64,000 nucleotides of DNA from Undibacterium hunanense (GCF_014284335.1 NZ_JACOGF010000012.1:124001-188000), one strand, 5' to 3'. Positions 33,736-42,880 are shown, counted from the first letter of the stretch. The notes: generated by a model from the sequence alone, not told the origin. Translations and numbers: made by a program.

Positions 33736-34446
33736 TCACCGCCGGCCTTGCGTAAAAGATTTGGAAGTGGCATGTCCGATAATGCGTTGAAAACAAGAGC
33801 AGGAGACCGCCTGTAAGCCGACTGCATCAAGCACACTGACCTTGCCACGGCTATATGAAATCAGTTCACGTTTTTGCAAAACACTGGCTGCCTTGGTCAC
33901 GCCCACCCGTCGCACCCCCAATGCCAGCGCCAGGTATTCATGAGTGATAAAAAAATGATCTGACTGAAGCCGTTCACGCATGGTCAACAAGGACCTGGCC
34001 AGGCGCGCTTCCAGCAAATGAAAATGACTGCAAACCGCGATCTGGCTGGCTTCGGCATAGAGCATTTCGCCATAAGACAAACACATTTCCTGTACCGCCT
34101 TGCTATGTTCCCGCACCTGTCCAAATTCGGCTGCACTGATACAATCTGCGCTGCCTGACTGCTGAACGATCACCCGCAAGCCGGAATGCTGATGGTTTGC
34201 CAGCCCGGAATAACCCAACATCCCTTCCCGCCCCAACAAAGCAATTTCCAGCACCTGTTCTTCTTTGACCTCTGCCATCAAAGACAGCAGGCAATCATTC
34301 GGAAAATAAACGGTATCCATTTTGTCATCATTACGGTACAAGACTGTACCCACCACAAATGCATGTGTATGCATTTTTTTTGCCAATGCCTTTTGATCCG
34401 CTGCAGGCAACCTGGCCAACAAATGATTTTTAGAAGGCAATATCAC
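33736..34446 (-). CDS. Crp/Fnr-family transcription regulator
   Basis: A 236-residue Crp/Fnr-type regulator. The cyclic-nucleotide-binding fold spans about 15-130 (GTVLYRNDDKMDTVYFPNDCLLSLM, then LEIALLGREGMLG). The helix-turn-helix is near 175-205 (ITHEYLALALGVRRVGVTKAASVLQKRELI). It lacks the N-terminal cysteine cluster of FNR. The cysteine pair SCSCF near the C-terminus is of unknown meaning. The group with YFPNDCLLSL usually acts in stress regulation in beta-proteobacteria. It sits amid BON, CsbD and OmpA genes and may control them. Confidence 0.82.
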   Translation of the reverse strand: MILPSKNHLLARLPAADQKALAKKMHTHAFVVGTVLYRNDDKMDTVYFPNDCLLSLMAEVKEEQVLEIALLGREGMLGYSGLANHQHSGLRVIVQQSGSADCISAAEFGQVREHSKAVQEMCLSYGEMLYAEASQIAVCSHFHLLEARLARSLLTMRERLQSDHFFITHEYLALALGVRRVGVTKAASVLQKRELISYSRGKVSVLDAVGLQAVSCSCFQRIIGHATSKSFTQGRR

Positions 34447-34843
34447 AAGCGGCCCAATCTTTTTTTTTCTGGTTATTTTCCAGGAAAAAATGCTCTATCC
34501 AATGTACTGTAAAGCTACTCATTTTCAGCATGGAAAAACCAGATTTCAAATCGGTCATTATTCTGTCTCCATTTGCACACTATCTGTCAACGCATAACAT
34601 GTTGGCCATCAACACTACGCTCATCTGACATCTGCATTTCATAGTTGCAAATAAAATGCCATCCAGAACAACATAAACCTTATCAGCAAAAGCGTATGTG
34701 CGTTATGCCACGTAGTTTGATGCAATTTCATACAACTTCAATTCATAACAGATTGAATGAATACGCGATCAAGTGCACTCAAGAACATCAAATAAGCGCA
34801 GTAAGCGAGATAAGCAAGATAAGTGAGCCAAGTAAATAAAAAC
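34447..34843. other. Intergenic region upstream of the Crp/Fnr gene
   Basis: About 397 bases. Near 34800-34830 there is a degenerate repeat of (A)GATAAGC-type words. No gene of coding character. The leftward promoter of the Crp/Fnr gene must lie here. Confidence 0.4.
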
Positions 34844-34871
34844 AGAAAAGCAGCCATGTGGCTGCTTTTCT
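34844..34871 (-). terminator. Rho-independent terminator of the BON lipoprotein gene
   Basis: A perfect 12-base-pair stem AGAAAAGCAGCC-(4)-GGCTGCTTTTCT is followed leftward by GTTTTTATTT. It lies about 50 bases after the stop at 34924. Confidence 0.85.
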
Positions 34872-34923
34872 TTCTCAAACAAACTCGCTATTACCTATGG
34901 CATGGCGAGATATTTTTTAGAGC

Positions 34924-35235
34924 TTATTTCAGACGCATGTCGTTCTTGACGGCACGAACACCTTTGACATTGCGAGTAATGCTGACCGCTTTTTCGATGT
35001 TGGCACTAGAAGTGACGAAGCCGCTGAGCTGCACTGTACCCTTGAAGGTTTCGACATTGATTTCGGCCGATTTCAGAGTAGGTTCGTTCAGTATTTCAGC
35101 TTTGACTTTGGTGGTGATGACAGAGTCATCAATATATTCACCGGTGCCTTCACGTGTAGGAGTAGCAGCACAACCGGCGATAGCCAGCAAGGATGCAGAG
35201 AGTATCAATGTGATGATGCGTTGAGCGATTTTCAT
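34924..35235 (-). CDS. BON-domain lipoprotein (OsmY-like)
   Basis: A 103-residue lipoprotein with signal peptide and lipobox (LLAIAGC, Cys 22). One BON domain follows (about 35-103) with YIDDSVITTKVKAEILNEP, the GTVQLSGFV core and GVRAVKNDMRLK. It is an envelope stress protein of the OsmY type with a single domain. A second, longer relative is at 40470-41045 and shares the IDDSVITTKVK sequence, so the two are paralogues. Confidence 0.88.
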   Translation of the reverse strand: MKIAQRIITLILSASLLAIAGCAATPTREGTGEYIDDSVITTKVKAEILNEPTLKSAEINVETFKGTVQLSGFVTSSANIEKAVSITRNVKGVRAVKNDMRLK

Positions 35236-35317
35236 TTTTAGCTTTCAGGATGATTGAGGGGACTTTAAAAAACAACAAAGAATGAAAGACAGGGGCTACC
35301 TGCCCTTCAGATCAAAA

Positions 35318-35860
35318 TTACTTACCGAATTTCGTTTTTGCTGCCACGACACAACTGTCTTTTCCTGGGCCAGCCAAGGCATCGCATTTTTCAATGGCAA
35401 CCTTGTATTCGGCATTGCGTTTGTCGTCGTTGGCATCGACACGTGCTTCAACTACTTTTTTGTCTGCCTTGGCATTGGCAACGGCAGCAATCTTGTCTGC
35501 ATTGGCTTGTTTGACGCAGACATCTTTGTCGTTGCCGGTCAGGCTGCCGCACTTGGTTTTTGCTACATCGTAATCGGCGTCAGCAATATCCTTGGCAGCG
35601 CTGGTGCGTGCAGCCAGCGTATTCTTGTATTCTGCCTTGGCATTTGATTCTGTATGTACGCGTGCAGCTTTGGCCTCTGCAATACATACATCCTTAGGAT
35701 TGCCGGTAATAGCATCACACTTGGCTTTGGCGAGTTTGTATTCTGTCGCGGCAGTATCTTTTGCTGCTGTATAAGCGGCAGATTTTTCTGACGTAGCAGA
35801 CCAGGCTGCACTGGAGAATGCTGCCGAACACACGATTAACATGGCTAATTTCTTGTTCAT
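35318..35860 (-). CDS. Secreted alanine/lysine-rich protein with three cysteine-pair repeats
   Basis: A 180-residue protein with a Sec signal peptide (cut near WSA). Three copies of the pattern AKxKCDxxTGxxKDxCxxxA occur at about residues 45-65, 100-120 and 155-175, each with two cysteines about ten residues apart. Between them are Ala/Lys-rich helices. No enzyme domain is visible. Each repeat probably makes one intra-repeat disulfide in the periplasm. The family is a conserved hypothetical of this bacterial group. The protein at 38083-38415 has a similar cysteine-spaced helix (CKQMGKKDAGPC). Confidence 0.7.
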   Translation of the reverse strand: MNKKLAMLIVCSAAFSSAAWSATSEKSAAYTAAKDTAATEYKLAKAKCDAITGNPKDVCIAEAKAARVHTESNAKAEYKNTLAARTSAAKDIADADYDVAKTKCGSLTGNDKDVCVKQANADKIAAVANAKADKKVVEARVDANDDKRNAEYKVAIEKCDALAGPGKDSCVVAAKTKFGK

Positions 35861-36383
35861 TTTTTTCCTCTTTAGAGTGAATATCCAGCGAACATCAATT
35901 ACCGGATATGAATATCGCGTCGGAGAAGTCCGATACCAAATTGTGCTATGGGGCGTGGTTCACTTCTGTACGGTATCGAACATAAATTTATTTATTTCTA
36001 AAAATTTTTTAAAAACAATTTCTCAAACAGGATTTTCGCAACTTACGCAACATTGTCCTGGCAAGAAATCTGTGACGAAGACGGTAGCAGACGGTGCCTT
36101 CCAGTACGGTAAGGCACTCCAACGCAGAAGGATTCGTTTTACCCGGCTCCTGCCAACATTGTTTTGTACGGCAACGCACAGAACTGGCTATTGAAAAACA
36201 ATAAGCTTGGTACAAGTGACGTGACATGTGAAAGACGAACAAACATTCTTTTCAGCCTGATTGCATAGCGCGTAAAGAAACCGGTTTAACTGTCTTACTA
36301 CATGCTGCAGCACTATTTTTTCAACAGCTGCCATTCATTTCTCGCAGAGAATACGCAGCAGCATCTCAACCAGGGAAAATCTC
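35861..36383. other. Intergenic region between the Cys-repeat gene and csbD-like gene
   Basis: About 520 bases. AT-rich from about 35980 to 36020. Nothing coding or repeated was recognised. Promoters for both divergent genes are expected. Confidence 0.4.
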
Positions 36384-36566
36384 ATGAACAAAGATCAAAT
36401 CAAGGGCGTAGCCAAAGACATCGCCGGTAAAGTGCAAGAAAACACCGGTAAATTGATAGGCAGCAAAGAACAGGAAATAAAAGGCCAATTGAAGCAGGTC
36501 GAAGGAAAAATTGAAAAAACTTCAGGTGATGCGCAAGAAGCCATCAAAGATATCGTCAAAAAATAA
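36384..36566 (+). CDS. CsbD-family stress protein
   Basis: A 60-residue protein consisting of a CsbD-like domain (MNKDQIKGVAKDIAGKVQENTGKLIGS, then GQLKQVEGKIEKTSGDAQEAIKD), rich in Lys, Gly and Glu. CsbD proteins are abundant general-stress proteins of unknown biochemistry. It begins a rightward run of small envelope/stress genes. GGGAAAATCTC precedes the ATG. Confidence 0.88.
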   Translation: MNKDQIKGVAKDIAGKVQENTGKLIGSKEQEIKGQLKQVEGKIEKTSGDAQEAIKDIVKK

Positions 36567-36617
36567 GTTGCAGAACAGAGGGACGCCAGGCTGGCGCCCT
36601 CCAACGGAGGAATGATC

Positions 36618-37145
36618 ATGACCACAAGCATTGAAACCCTGCAATCTAGCGATCACAGGTCTGATGATTTGATGAAGTTATATCCGCAGCACAATCGCCC
36701 TTCCACCAGACGCGGTGATATCAAGAAAAATGGAGCAATGAGAGCGAAAACAGGCAAGAACCATCCATCTGCCGCCTGGGCATTGGAAAGTGAACTGGTA
36801 TCGAATATGTCGACCGGCAGTTCCATGGGCATGGCAGTGGGTGGCACTCTGGGCATGATCAATGCGACGCTGGCTGTATTGATATCACCTTTTGTCATAC
36901 CCGGAATCAATCTGCTCATCACACAACCAATAGAAGCCGCTGTCACAGGCGCGGTATTCGGAGTCATTTTGGGTGGCTTGATAGGTGCATTGCTGGGTTG
37001 GGGCATTTCCGACGTCCGCTTACAACAATTTGAGCGCGATCTGGAAACAAAAAACAGTCATTCACCGCAATCCACTAGCAGCACAAATGACGAATATCGT
37101 GCATTGGCGTGGAAGACGCAGCACGATGAATATGCACGTATGTAA
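36618..37145 (+). CDS. Glycine-zipper membrane protein of unknown function
   Basis: A 175-residue protein. A polar N-terminus (about 1-65) is followed by two hydrophobic glycine-rich segments: GMAVGGTLGMINATLAVLISPF and GAVFGVILGGLIGALLGWGI. The glycine spacing fits tightly packed transmembrane helices. The C-terminus is polar. ATG 36618 (MTTS) is preferred because GGAGG lies seven bases upstream; 36612 is too close. It follows csbD by 51 bases, probably in one operon. No function is known. Confidence 0.7.
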   Translation: MTTSIETLQSSDHRSDDLMKLYPQHNRPSTRRGDIKKNGAMRAKTGKNHPSAAWALESELVSNMSTGSSMGMAVGGTLGMINATLAVLISPFVIPGINLLITQPIEAAVTGAVFGVILGGLIGALLGWGISDVRLQQFERDLETKNSHSPQSTSSTNDEYRALAWKTQHDEYARM

Positions 37146-37232
37146 AACCACGCAAGACCAGATGTATAAGTAAGCCAGTCTAGTCTCAAGAAAGATCAAG
37201 AAAGACTGAAATCAACAGGAAGGTGAACCATC

Positions 37233-37529
37233 ATGAAAGCCAAACGAGAAGCCTACATAGCCAGCATCAAAACCCAGCTTGACGAATTGAATGTCAGCTT
37301 GGCAGAGATAGAAACCAAAGTCGCGAATACCAAGGCAGCAGCGCAGGCGCACTATGCAGAAGAAATGATAAAACTGCGCAGGCAATCGCAGCAGGTTCAA
37401 GACAAATTGGCCGAAATCAAGGTCGCTAGCGAAGAAACCTGGGAAGACATGATCAACAGCACCGAAAAAATCAGGGATGCGTTTGTGAATTCATTTCATT
37501 ACTTCAAAGAGCAATTGAAGGACAAGTAA
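37233..37529 (+). CDS. Small coiled-coil protein
   Basis: A 98-residue, almost wholly helical protein. Residues about 8-70 show heptads (IKTQLDELNVSLAEIETKVA, then RQSQQVQDKLAEIK), and the C-terminus is aromatic (SFHYFKEQLKDK). No membrane segment. The family is of unknown function but often adjoins stress/envelope genes. AGGAAGGTGAACC precedes the ATG. Confidence 0.7.
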   Translation: MKAKREAYIASIKTQLDELNVSLAEIETKVANTKAAAQAHYAEEMIKLRRQSQQVQDKLAEIKVASEETWEDMINSTEKIRDAFVNSFHYFKEQLKDK

Positions 37530-37571
37530 TTAACGGGCAGGACAAACACAGCGCAGCTTTTCAGTATGACT

Positions 37572-37840
37572 AGAACTCATTTCATAAATAGGGGTGAGAT
37601 GCGTTTGTCTCATAACGTGGGCTGGCAAGGCGGACGAGGCAGTCAATAGCGGGTCTATTGACAACGAGTCCAACGCAGTCCAGCACGCGTTATGAGGCAA
37701 ACCCTTCGGGAGCTGGCGATTCGGGCGCATTGCAGCGTTGTGCCGCTTGCTAAGGAACCAGCCTTAGCTACGCGTCACGCCTTGCACTGCATCCCGAATC
37801 GCCTTGCTCGCACTCATCCCTATTTATGAAATGAGTTCTA
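37572..37840. repeat. Dispersed palindromic repeat, AGAACTCATTTCAT family
   Basis: A 269-base element with perfect 22-base inverted ends beginning AGAACTCATTTCATAAATAG. The interior has further inverted segments (CATAACG...CGTTATG) and no convincing ORF. Another member is at 51703-51871 and an end fragment near 53462. It looks like a non-autonomous mobile element. Confidence 0.8.
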
Positions 37841-37892
37841 ATGCAGTTTTTAATTTTATTGATCGCTATTTGTGGTCAATAGGGAGACCTTG

Positions 37893-38045
37893 ATGAGCAC
37901 TATTCTTCTTGTCGTATTGATACTGGTACTGATCGGCCTGTTTCCTGCCTGGCCACATAGCAGATCCTGGGGTTACGGTCCCAGCGGTGCCACCAGCCTT
38001 ATCGTCATCGTGCTGATCGTCCTGCTGCTGACGGGCAGGATATAA
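37893..38045 (+). CDS. DUF3309 family small membrane protein
   Basis: A 50-residue protein with two hydrophobic segments (ILLVVLILVLIGLFPAW and SLIVIVLIVLLLTG) joined by the conserved loop PHSRSWGYGPSG, the hallmark of DUF3309. It is a small inner-membrane protein often found among stress-response genes. AGGGAGACCTTG precedes the ATG. Confidence 0.9.
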   Translation: MSTILLVVLILVLIGLFPAWPHSRSWGYGPSGATSLIVIVLIVLLLTGRI

Positions 38046-38082
38046 CTTGATGCTTTAATTATTTTCACATAACGGAGCTAGT

Positions 38083-38415
38083 ATGAAAACGAATACAAAA
38101 ATCAATGCACTGCGTGTACTGACCTTGATGGCACTGCTCAGTACTGCAATACTGGTCAGCTCGGCACACGCTGCCGAACCGAATGATGCTGTGACGCAGC
38201 AAGGCGATCCGGCGCGCTGGTATCAGGAAGAAATGACACCCATGGCCTATTTCAAGACACTGAAAAAAGAAGCCGAAGCCGTGTATCAGGAATCTTCGAT
38301 CGCCTGCAAGCAAATGGGGAAAAAGGATGCAGGCCCATGTCTGCGCGCTGCCAAAGAAACCTTGCAGCAGGATATGGCCGCAGCGTATAGCAAATCCGGT
38401 ATCAGGGCACGGTGA
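38083..38415 (+). CDS. Small secreted protein with a cysteine pair
   Basis: A 110-residue protein with a Sec signal peptide (cut near AHA, residue 30). The mature part is helical, with RWYQEEMTPMAYFKTLKKEAEAVYQES and a cysteine pair in CKQMGKKDAGPCLRAAKE. The spacing resembles the repeats of the protein at 35318-35860. No known domain. It follows the DUF3309 gene by 37 bases. Confidence 0.65.
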   Translation: MKTNTKINALRVLTLMALLSTAILVSSAHAAEPNDAVTQQGDPARWYQEEMTPMAYFKTLKKEAEAVYQESSIACKQMGKKDAGPCLRAAKETLQQDMAAAYSKSGIRAR

Positions 38416-38656
38416 TAGCTGCATCTGTCAGGTCTCACTGTGCAAGCTTCTTGACATACGCAATGGTAAGGGTGGAAACTTATTTCTGCACTGAATGATG
38501 CGTGAGAGCAGAATGCGTTTCGCATATATAAAAATGTACCTAGTACACAGCAGCGCAATCCACCGCAGACATGTTTGACTCGTGTTTGACTCGTATTTGA
38601 GTATATACAGGCGCCACAGGTACAGGTGCCTGTTTCTTTGATGAAGGGAAAACGGC

Positions 38657-40054
38657 ATGGTGCGTCAAACTAAGGCTATCCGCCTGGCTGTGCCACTGAC
38701 AGCGGTGCTGTTGTTGAATGCCTGCGCTACGTTGCCAGAAATTAACTACCTGGATGCTTCTGCTGTTGATTCTGCTGGCAGTAATAAGACGGCCCCTACA
38801 GTAAAAAATGCAAAAGGCATATTAAGCGACAAGAAAACCGTTGCCCTGATGCGCCAGCGCTGGAAGAATTTCAGCCCGGATCAGGCGGCCCAGGCCGTGC
38901 TGGAAGAATCAGTCACCGGCAGTCCCCTGATATCAGGCAACCAGGTCACGCTGCTGTTCGATGGCCCGCAAACCATGGCTGCCATGATGGACGCCATCAA
39001 AAAGGCAAAAAGCCATATTCATCTGGAAACCTATATTTTTGACCAGGATGAACTGGGAACCGCATTTTCTGACCTGCTGATAGCGCAGCAACAAGCCGGC
39101 ATACAGGTCAGCATCATCTATGACAGCGTGGGTACGATAGGCACACCACAAAGCTTCTTCGATAAAATGCAGGCTGCAGGTATACAAATGCTGGCGTTTA
39201 ATCCCGTCAATCCCACCAAATTAAACGGCCCCTGGAGACCGAACCGGCGTGATCACCGGAAGATACTGATTGTCGATGGTGAAGTCGCGTTCACAGGTGG
39301 TGTCAATATCAGCGCCAGTTATGCCAATAGTTCCCTGTTTCGTTCAAAGAATAAAGACCAGGCTGCAGTAGGATGGCGTGATACCCATATCAAGATAGAA
39401 GGCCCGGCAGTGGCTGCAATACAGTGGGTATTCCTGGATACCTGGACCAATGCCGGTGATGCACCTTTGCCCGAGAAATCCTATTTTCCCCCCTTACAAA
39501 ATCGCGGCAACAAGATGGTCAGGGTGCTGGCCAGCGAACCGGAGGGCAACCCGGCAATTTATAAAGCATATATGCTGGCCATACAGGAAGCCAGCACGTC
39601 GATTCATATTACTTCAGCCTACTTCGTTCCCGATGCTCAGATCCTGAAGGCATTGATCGCTGCCGCAAAACGCGGTGTGGATGTCAAAATCATTATGCCC
39701 GGCGTCACTGATAGCGGCCTGGTCTTCCATGCGGGACAATCCTTTTATACAGAGATGCTGGAAGCAGGAATCAAGATCTATGAATTACAGATTGCCGTCC
39801 TGCATGCAAAAACTGCTGTCATTGATCAGGTCTGGTCAACGGTCGGTTCAACCAATATCGATACCCGCAGCTTTTTGCACAACAAGGAAATCAATGTCGT
39901 TGTCATCGATACAGAATTTGCACTGTCGATGGAAAATGCATTTAATGAAGACTTGCGACTGTCGCGTGAAATACAGATGGAGCAATGGCAGCAACGACCA
40001 GTGACTACCAAATTGAAGGAGTGGCTGGCAAGACGCTTTGAGTATTGGCTATAG
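38657..40054 (+). CDS. Phospholipase D-family lipoprotein (cardiolipin-synthase-like)
   Basis: A 465-residue protein with a lipoprotein signal (LLLNAC lipobox, Cys about 23). It has two phospholipase D domains. The first HKD site is HRKILIVDGEVAFTGGVN. The second, HAKTAVIDQVWSTVGSTNID, is complete. Introductory blocks HLETYIFDQDELG and ITSAYFVPDAQIL match cardiolipin synthases. It would act on phospholipids at the periplasmic face of a membrane. It ends the rightward stress group. Confidence 0.85.
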   Translation: MVRQTKAIRLAVPLTAVLLLNACATLPEINYLDASAVDSAGSNKTAPTVKNAKGILSDKKTVALMRQRWKNFSPDQAAQAVLEESVTGSPLISGNQVTLLFDGPQTMAAMMDAIKKAKSHIHLETYIFDQDELGTAFSDLLIAQQQAGIQVSIIYDSVGTIGTPQSFFDKMQAAGIQMLAFNPVNPTKLNGPWRPNRRDHRKILIVDGEVAFTGGVNISASYANSSLFRSKNKDQAAVGWRDTHIKIEGPAVAAIQWVFLDTWTNAGDAPLPEKSYFPPLQNRGNKMVRVLASEPEGNPAIYKAYMLAIQEASTSIHITSAYFVPDAQILKALIAAAKRGVDVKIIMPGVTDSGLVFHAGQSFYTEMLEAGIKIYELQIAVLHAKTAVIDQVWSTVGSTNIDTRSFLHNKEINVVVIDTEFALSMENAFNEDLRLSREIQMEQWQQRPVTTKLKEWLARRFEYWL

Positions 40055-40221
40055 TATTGTGACTGTATTGCCGACTGTATTGCCGGCTGCAATACAGGCT
40101 GAACTACTGATGGTGCTTAAACCTGCAGTTGAAAACTTGTTCCCCCATGCCAGCAAGGTCGACTGCATAAGCCAGGTCAGATGGCACACCACCATGCTCA
40201 AGGTAAAGCAGGCGGGTGACA

Positions 40222-40398
40222 TCAGGTTTTTTTGGACGGTGGCGTAATCGAGACAGCAACCGGATCACTGGCAGGAAAGCTTTCATCCAGGGCTTCATCG
40301 AGGGCATTCTCTTTCTTTTCTTTATGCTGCGGATTCGGGACTGGTGGCGACTCGATTTTCTTTTCCTGTTCCGGCGTCATAGCATTCTGCTTATTCAT
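40222..40398 (-). CDS. Small conserved hypothetical protein with DEALDESFPASDP motif
   Basis: A 58-residue acidic/polar protein starting MNKQNAMTPEQEKK and ending with NALDEALDESFPASDPVAVSI. The LDESFPASDP motif recurs in many proteobacterial small proteins of unknown function. AGGATCAAAA gives a well-spaced ribosome-binding site. It lies 70 bases downstream of the double-BON gene in the same direction, perhaps co-transcribed. Confidence 0.65.
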   Translation of the reverse strand: MNKQNAMTPEQEKKIESPPVPNPQHKEKKENALDEALDESFPASDPVAVSITPPSKKT

Positions 40399-40469
40399 TT
40401 TTGATCCTGTTCATGTGGGCTATCAATCTATCTGGCGTTGCCCGGCCATGTTGCGCCGGGCAGCCATTC

Positions 40470-41045
40470 TTATTTCTTGATCGCCAGATTATTGACAACA
40501 CTGGTCACACCTGACACGCCTTTGGCAATACCCAAAGCACGCTGGGACTGGGTATCACTGTCAACAAAGCCACTGAGCTGTACCTCGCCCTTACGGGTGA
40601 CGACAGATACATCCAGGCTTTTCATCTGGGCATCACCCAACAATGCAGCTTTAACGCCGGCAGTAATGACGCTGTCATCGATCTTGTTGCCGACGGTCTG
40701 TACACCTTCTTTCAGACTCATTTTGTTGTCGACTTTTTTAACGCCTTCGACCGTCATTGCCACAACCATGCTGCGATCGATCTGGGCCTGATTATCTGCA
40801 AACCCGCTCAGCAGTACTTCGCCTTTACGGGTTTCTATTTTCACGTCCATACTTTTCACTGTGTCATCCGCCATCAAGGCAGTTTTGACCTTGGTAGTAA
40901 TCACGGAGTCGTCAATTTCAACACCTATGGTAGTTGCAGCGTTGGGTCCATTGGTATCTGCACCTTTATTACACGCCATCAGCGTCATTAACAGGCTGAT
41001 AGAAATAGCGGGCAGGATGTATTTGGTTTGGCGAAAATTAGTCAT
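40470..41045 (-). CDS. Double BON-domain lipoprotein (OsmY-like)
   Basis: A 191-residue lipoprotein (lipobox LLMTLMAC) with two BON domains, each starting IDDSVIT (about 43-110 and 121-190) and each with a GEVxLSGF core. It is a periplasmic envelope-stress protein like OsmY. GGAGG before ATG 41045 decides the start. The genes to the left and right in this direction are also envelope proteins. Confidence 0.88.
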   Translation of the reverse strand: MTNFRQTKYILPAISISLLMTLMACNKGADTNGPNAATTIGVEIDDSVITTKVKTALMADDTVKSMDVKIETRKGEVLLSGFADNQAQIDRSMVVAMTVEGVKKVDNKMSLKEGVQTVGNKIDDSVITAGVKAALLGDAQMKSLDVSVVTRKGEVQLSGFVDSDTQSQRALGIAKGVSGVTSVVNNLAIKK

Positions 41046-41137
41046 CATTCCTCCTTGTAAACTATGACGAAATTAAGGCCTTGTTGCAGTTGCATACCGG
41101 AAATGCAACAAGGCGCGGGATTGTTAGAGCGGAATTG

Positions 41138-42067
41138 TTAGCGTGGAATTGTCTTGCCGCTGGCGTCCGAGAGGACAATTTCAACGCGGCGATTCAACTG
41201 ACGATTTTGTGCAGTGTCATTTTCTGCTGCAGGATAAGACTCGCCATAACCACGTATGGCAACACGGTCGCGTGACACGCCCATCAATACGAGTGCACTG
41301 CGCACGGCAGCGGCGCGTCGTTCTGACAGATCCTGGTTATGTGCCTTGGAGCCGGTGTTGTCGGTATAACCTTCTACCAGCACTGTTCTTTGCATATTGC
41401 TTTGCAAGACATCGGCCAGTTTTTGTGTAGTACGCATGCCGTCCGGCGTCAATTTCGCCTGATCAATACCAAACAGCACGTCACCCAGGGTGATGATGAT
41501 GCCGCGCTCGGTAGTCTTCGCCTTCAACTCTGCCAACTGGGCTTCCAGCGCTGCATTGCGGTTTTGTATCTCATTGGCTTTGGCCTGTTCATCCATGATG
41601 CGTTTTTGTGCATCGCTTGCTTCGGCCTGGGCGATTTGTGCTGCCAACCTGGCTTGCTCGGCCTGCGCTTTTGCCTGATCTGCCTGAAGTTTTGCCTGGT
41701 TGGCTTCACTGGTTCGCTGATCCAGACGTATCTGGTCACGTGTCTGCGCTGCCGCGGCGGCGCTGGCTTCTGCCATTTTTTGTTTGGTCAGTTCCTGTGC
41801 CAAGCCTATCTTCTGTTTTGCCAGGTAAGCCAGACGATCGATTTTTTCTGAGTTTTCATCGTTCTTTGCGGCAGTATTAGCGTCATTCATCGCAACAGTT
41901 GCCTGGCTCATTTCCAAAGGCGCCAGGGTGCTTACATTCGGATTGTTTTGCGCTGCCTGATACTCCATACGAGTCTGTTCCAGCAAGCTGGTAGTTTTTG
42001 GCATACTGCTGCAGGCAGCGAGTACAAGAGTGGTCAGCAGTGCTGCTGGTAAGAATATTTTCTTCAT
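41138..42067 (-). CDS. OmpA-family lipoprotein with DUF4398-like helical region
   Basis: A 309-residue outer-membrane lipoprotein (lipobox LVLAAC). A DUF4398-like helical section lies at about 25-95, then a long Ala/Gln-rich coiled coil (about 95-185). The C-terminal OmpA domain (about 190-305) has GDVLFGIDQAKLTPDG, VEGYTDNTGSKAHNQDLSERRAAAV and GYGESYPAAEN, the peptidoglycan-binding core. It anchors the outer membrane to peptidoglycan. It is downstream of the DUF4398 lipoprotein gene by 73 bases in one operon. Confidence 0.88.
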   Translation of the reverse strand: MKKIFLPAALLTTLVLAACSSMPKTTSLLEQTRMEYQAAQNNPNVSTLAPLEMSQATVAMNDANTAAKNDENSEKIDRLAYLAKQKIGLAQELTKQKMAEASAAAAAQTRDQIRLDQRTSEANQAKLQADQAKAQAEQARLAAQIAQAEASDAQKRIMDEQAKANEIQNRNAALEAQLAELKAKTTERGIIITLGDVLFGIDQAKLTPDGMRTTQKLADVLQSNMQRTVLVEGYTDNTGSKAHNQDLSERRAAAVRSALVLMGVSRDRVAIRGYGESYPAAENDTAQNRQLNRRVEIVLSDASGKTIPR

Positions 42068-42140
42068 GATGGTTTCCCGAGTAATTGGTAATAAAGACTG
42101 CGATAGTGGTTTTGCGTAATCAGACTGTTCGCCAAACTGC

Positions 42141-42521
42141 TTATTGCTTATTGCTATTGGCGCGATTCAGCTCTTCCCGCAAGATACGGATATCGTCCTG
42201 CAAGGCATTGGCTGCCTTTTCGGCCTTGGCAGAATTTGCCTTGCCTTGTGCCAGCTTGGCATCAGCCTGTGCCTGCGTGGCGAGATCGCTCGCCAGTTTG
42301 TAGTCTTTATCCTGCATGGCCTTGTTTGCCAGCGCCAGTTTTTCACGTGCGGAACTCATCTCGGCAGGTGCAAATTCAGCACCCCCAGCCACGGCGGCGT
42401 TGTCCACCGCTTCTTTTGAAACTGCTACCTCTGCAGTAGCAGGTGTCTTCATGCTGCTGCAACCCAGCAATACGGTCATCGCGAATGCACTAGCTATGCA
42501 GTATTTGAAATTTTTATTCAT
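42141..42521 (-). CDS. DUF4398 family lipoprotein
   Basis: A 126-residue lipoprotein (lipobox TVLLGC) with a helical DUF4398 domain (AEFAPAEMSSAREKLALANKAMQDKDYKLASDLATQAQ) and a coiled C-terminus. It partners the OmpA-type protein downstream, which holds the same domain. GGAG six bases upstream favours ATG 42521 over 42533. Confidence 0.82.
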   Translation of the reverse strand: MNKNFKYCIASAFAMTVLLGCSSMKTPATAEVAVSKEAVDNAAVAGGAEFAPAEMSSAREKLALANKAMQDKDYKLASDLATQAQADAKLAQGKANSAKAEKAANALQDDIRILREELNRANSNKQ

Positions 42522-42880
42522 CATTTTCTCCATTAAATATCGGCTTAACTACAACGTAACAATCAGATGTTCTGTGCTTGTAGGTTATCGTTATAGGCCT
42601 GCTCCATGCTGCGGTCTGTGCGCTGACGCACATTCCTGAACGGCGTCATCCATGCCATGCAATGTTCGGTAGCGCACTGATATAAACGGGCACCACCTAT
42701 AGCATCCGGATGACGCACATACACGGCATGAGCGGCTTCGATTCGCTCTCTTATCCAGGCTGTCTGCAATATCAAACAAGCAGGAAGACCAGGCATATCG
42801 CATACAAGACTGACTTCGTTTGCATAGCTGAATTTTCTGCACAACAGAAAGAAGTGAGCGCCTTGAAATCAGCAAAAACA

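Noticed and set aside
40104..40221. Short leftward frames between the PLD gene and the DEALDESFPASDP gene
   Set aside because: Low-complexity Thr/Ser/Gly content and no ribosome-binding site.
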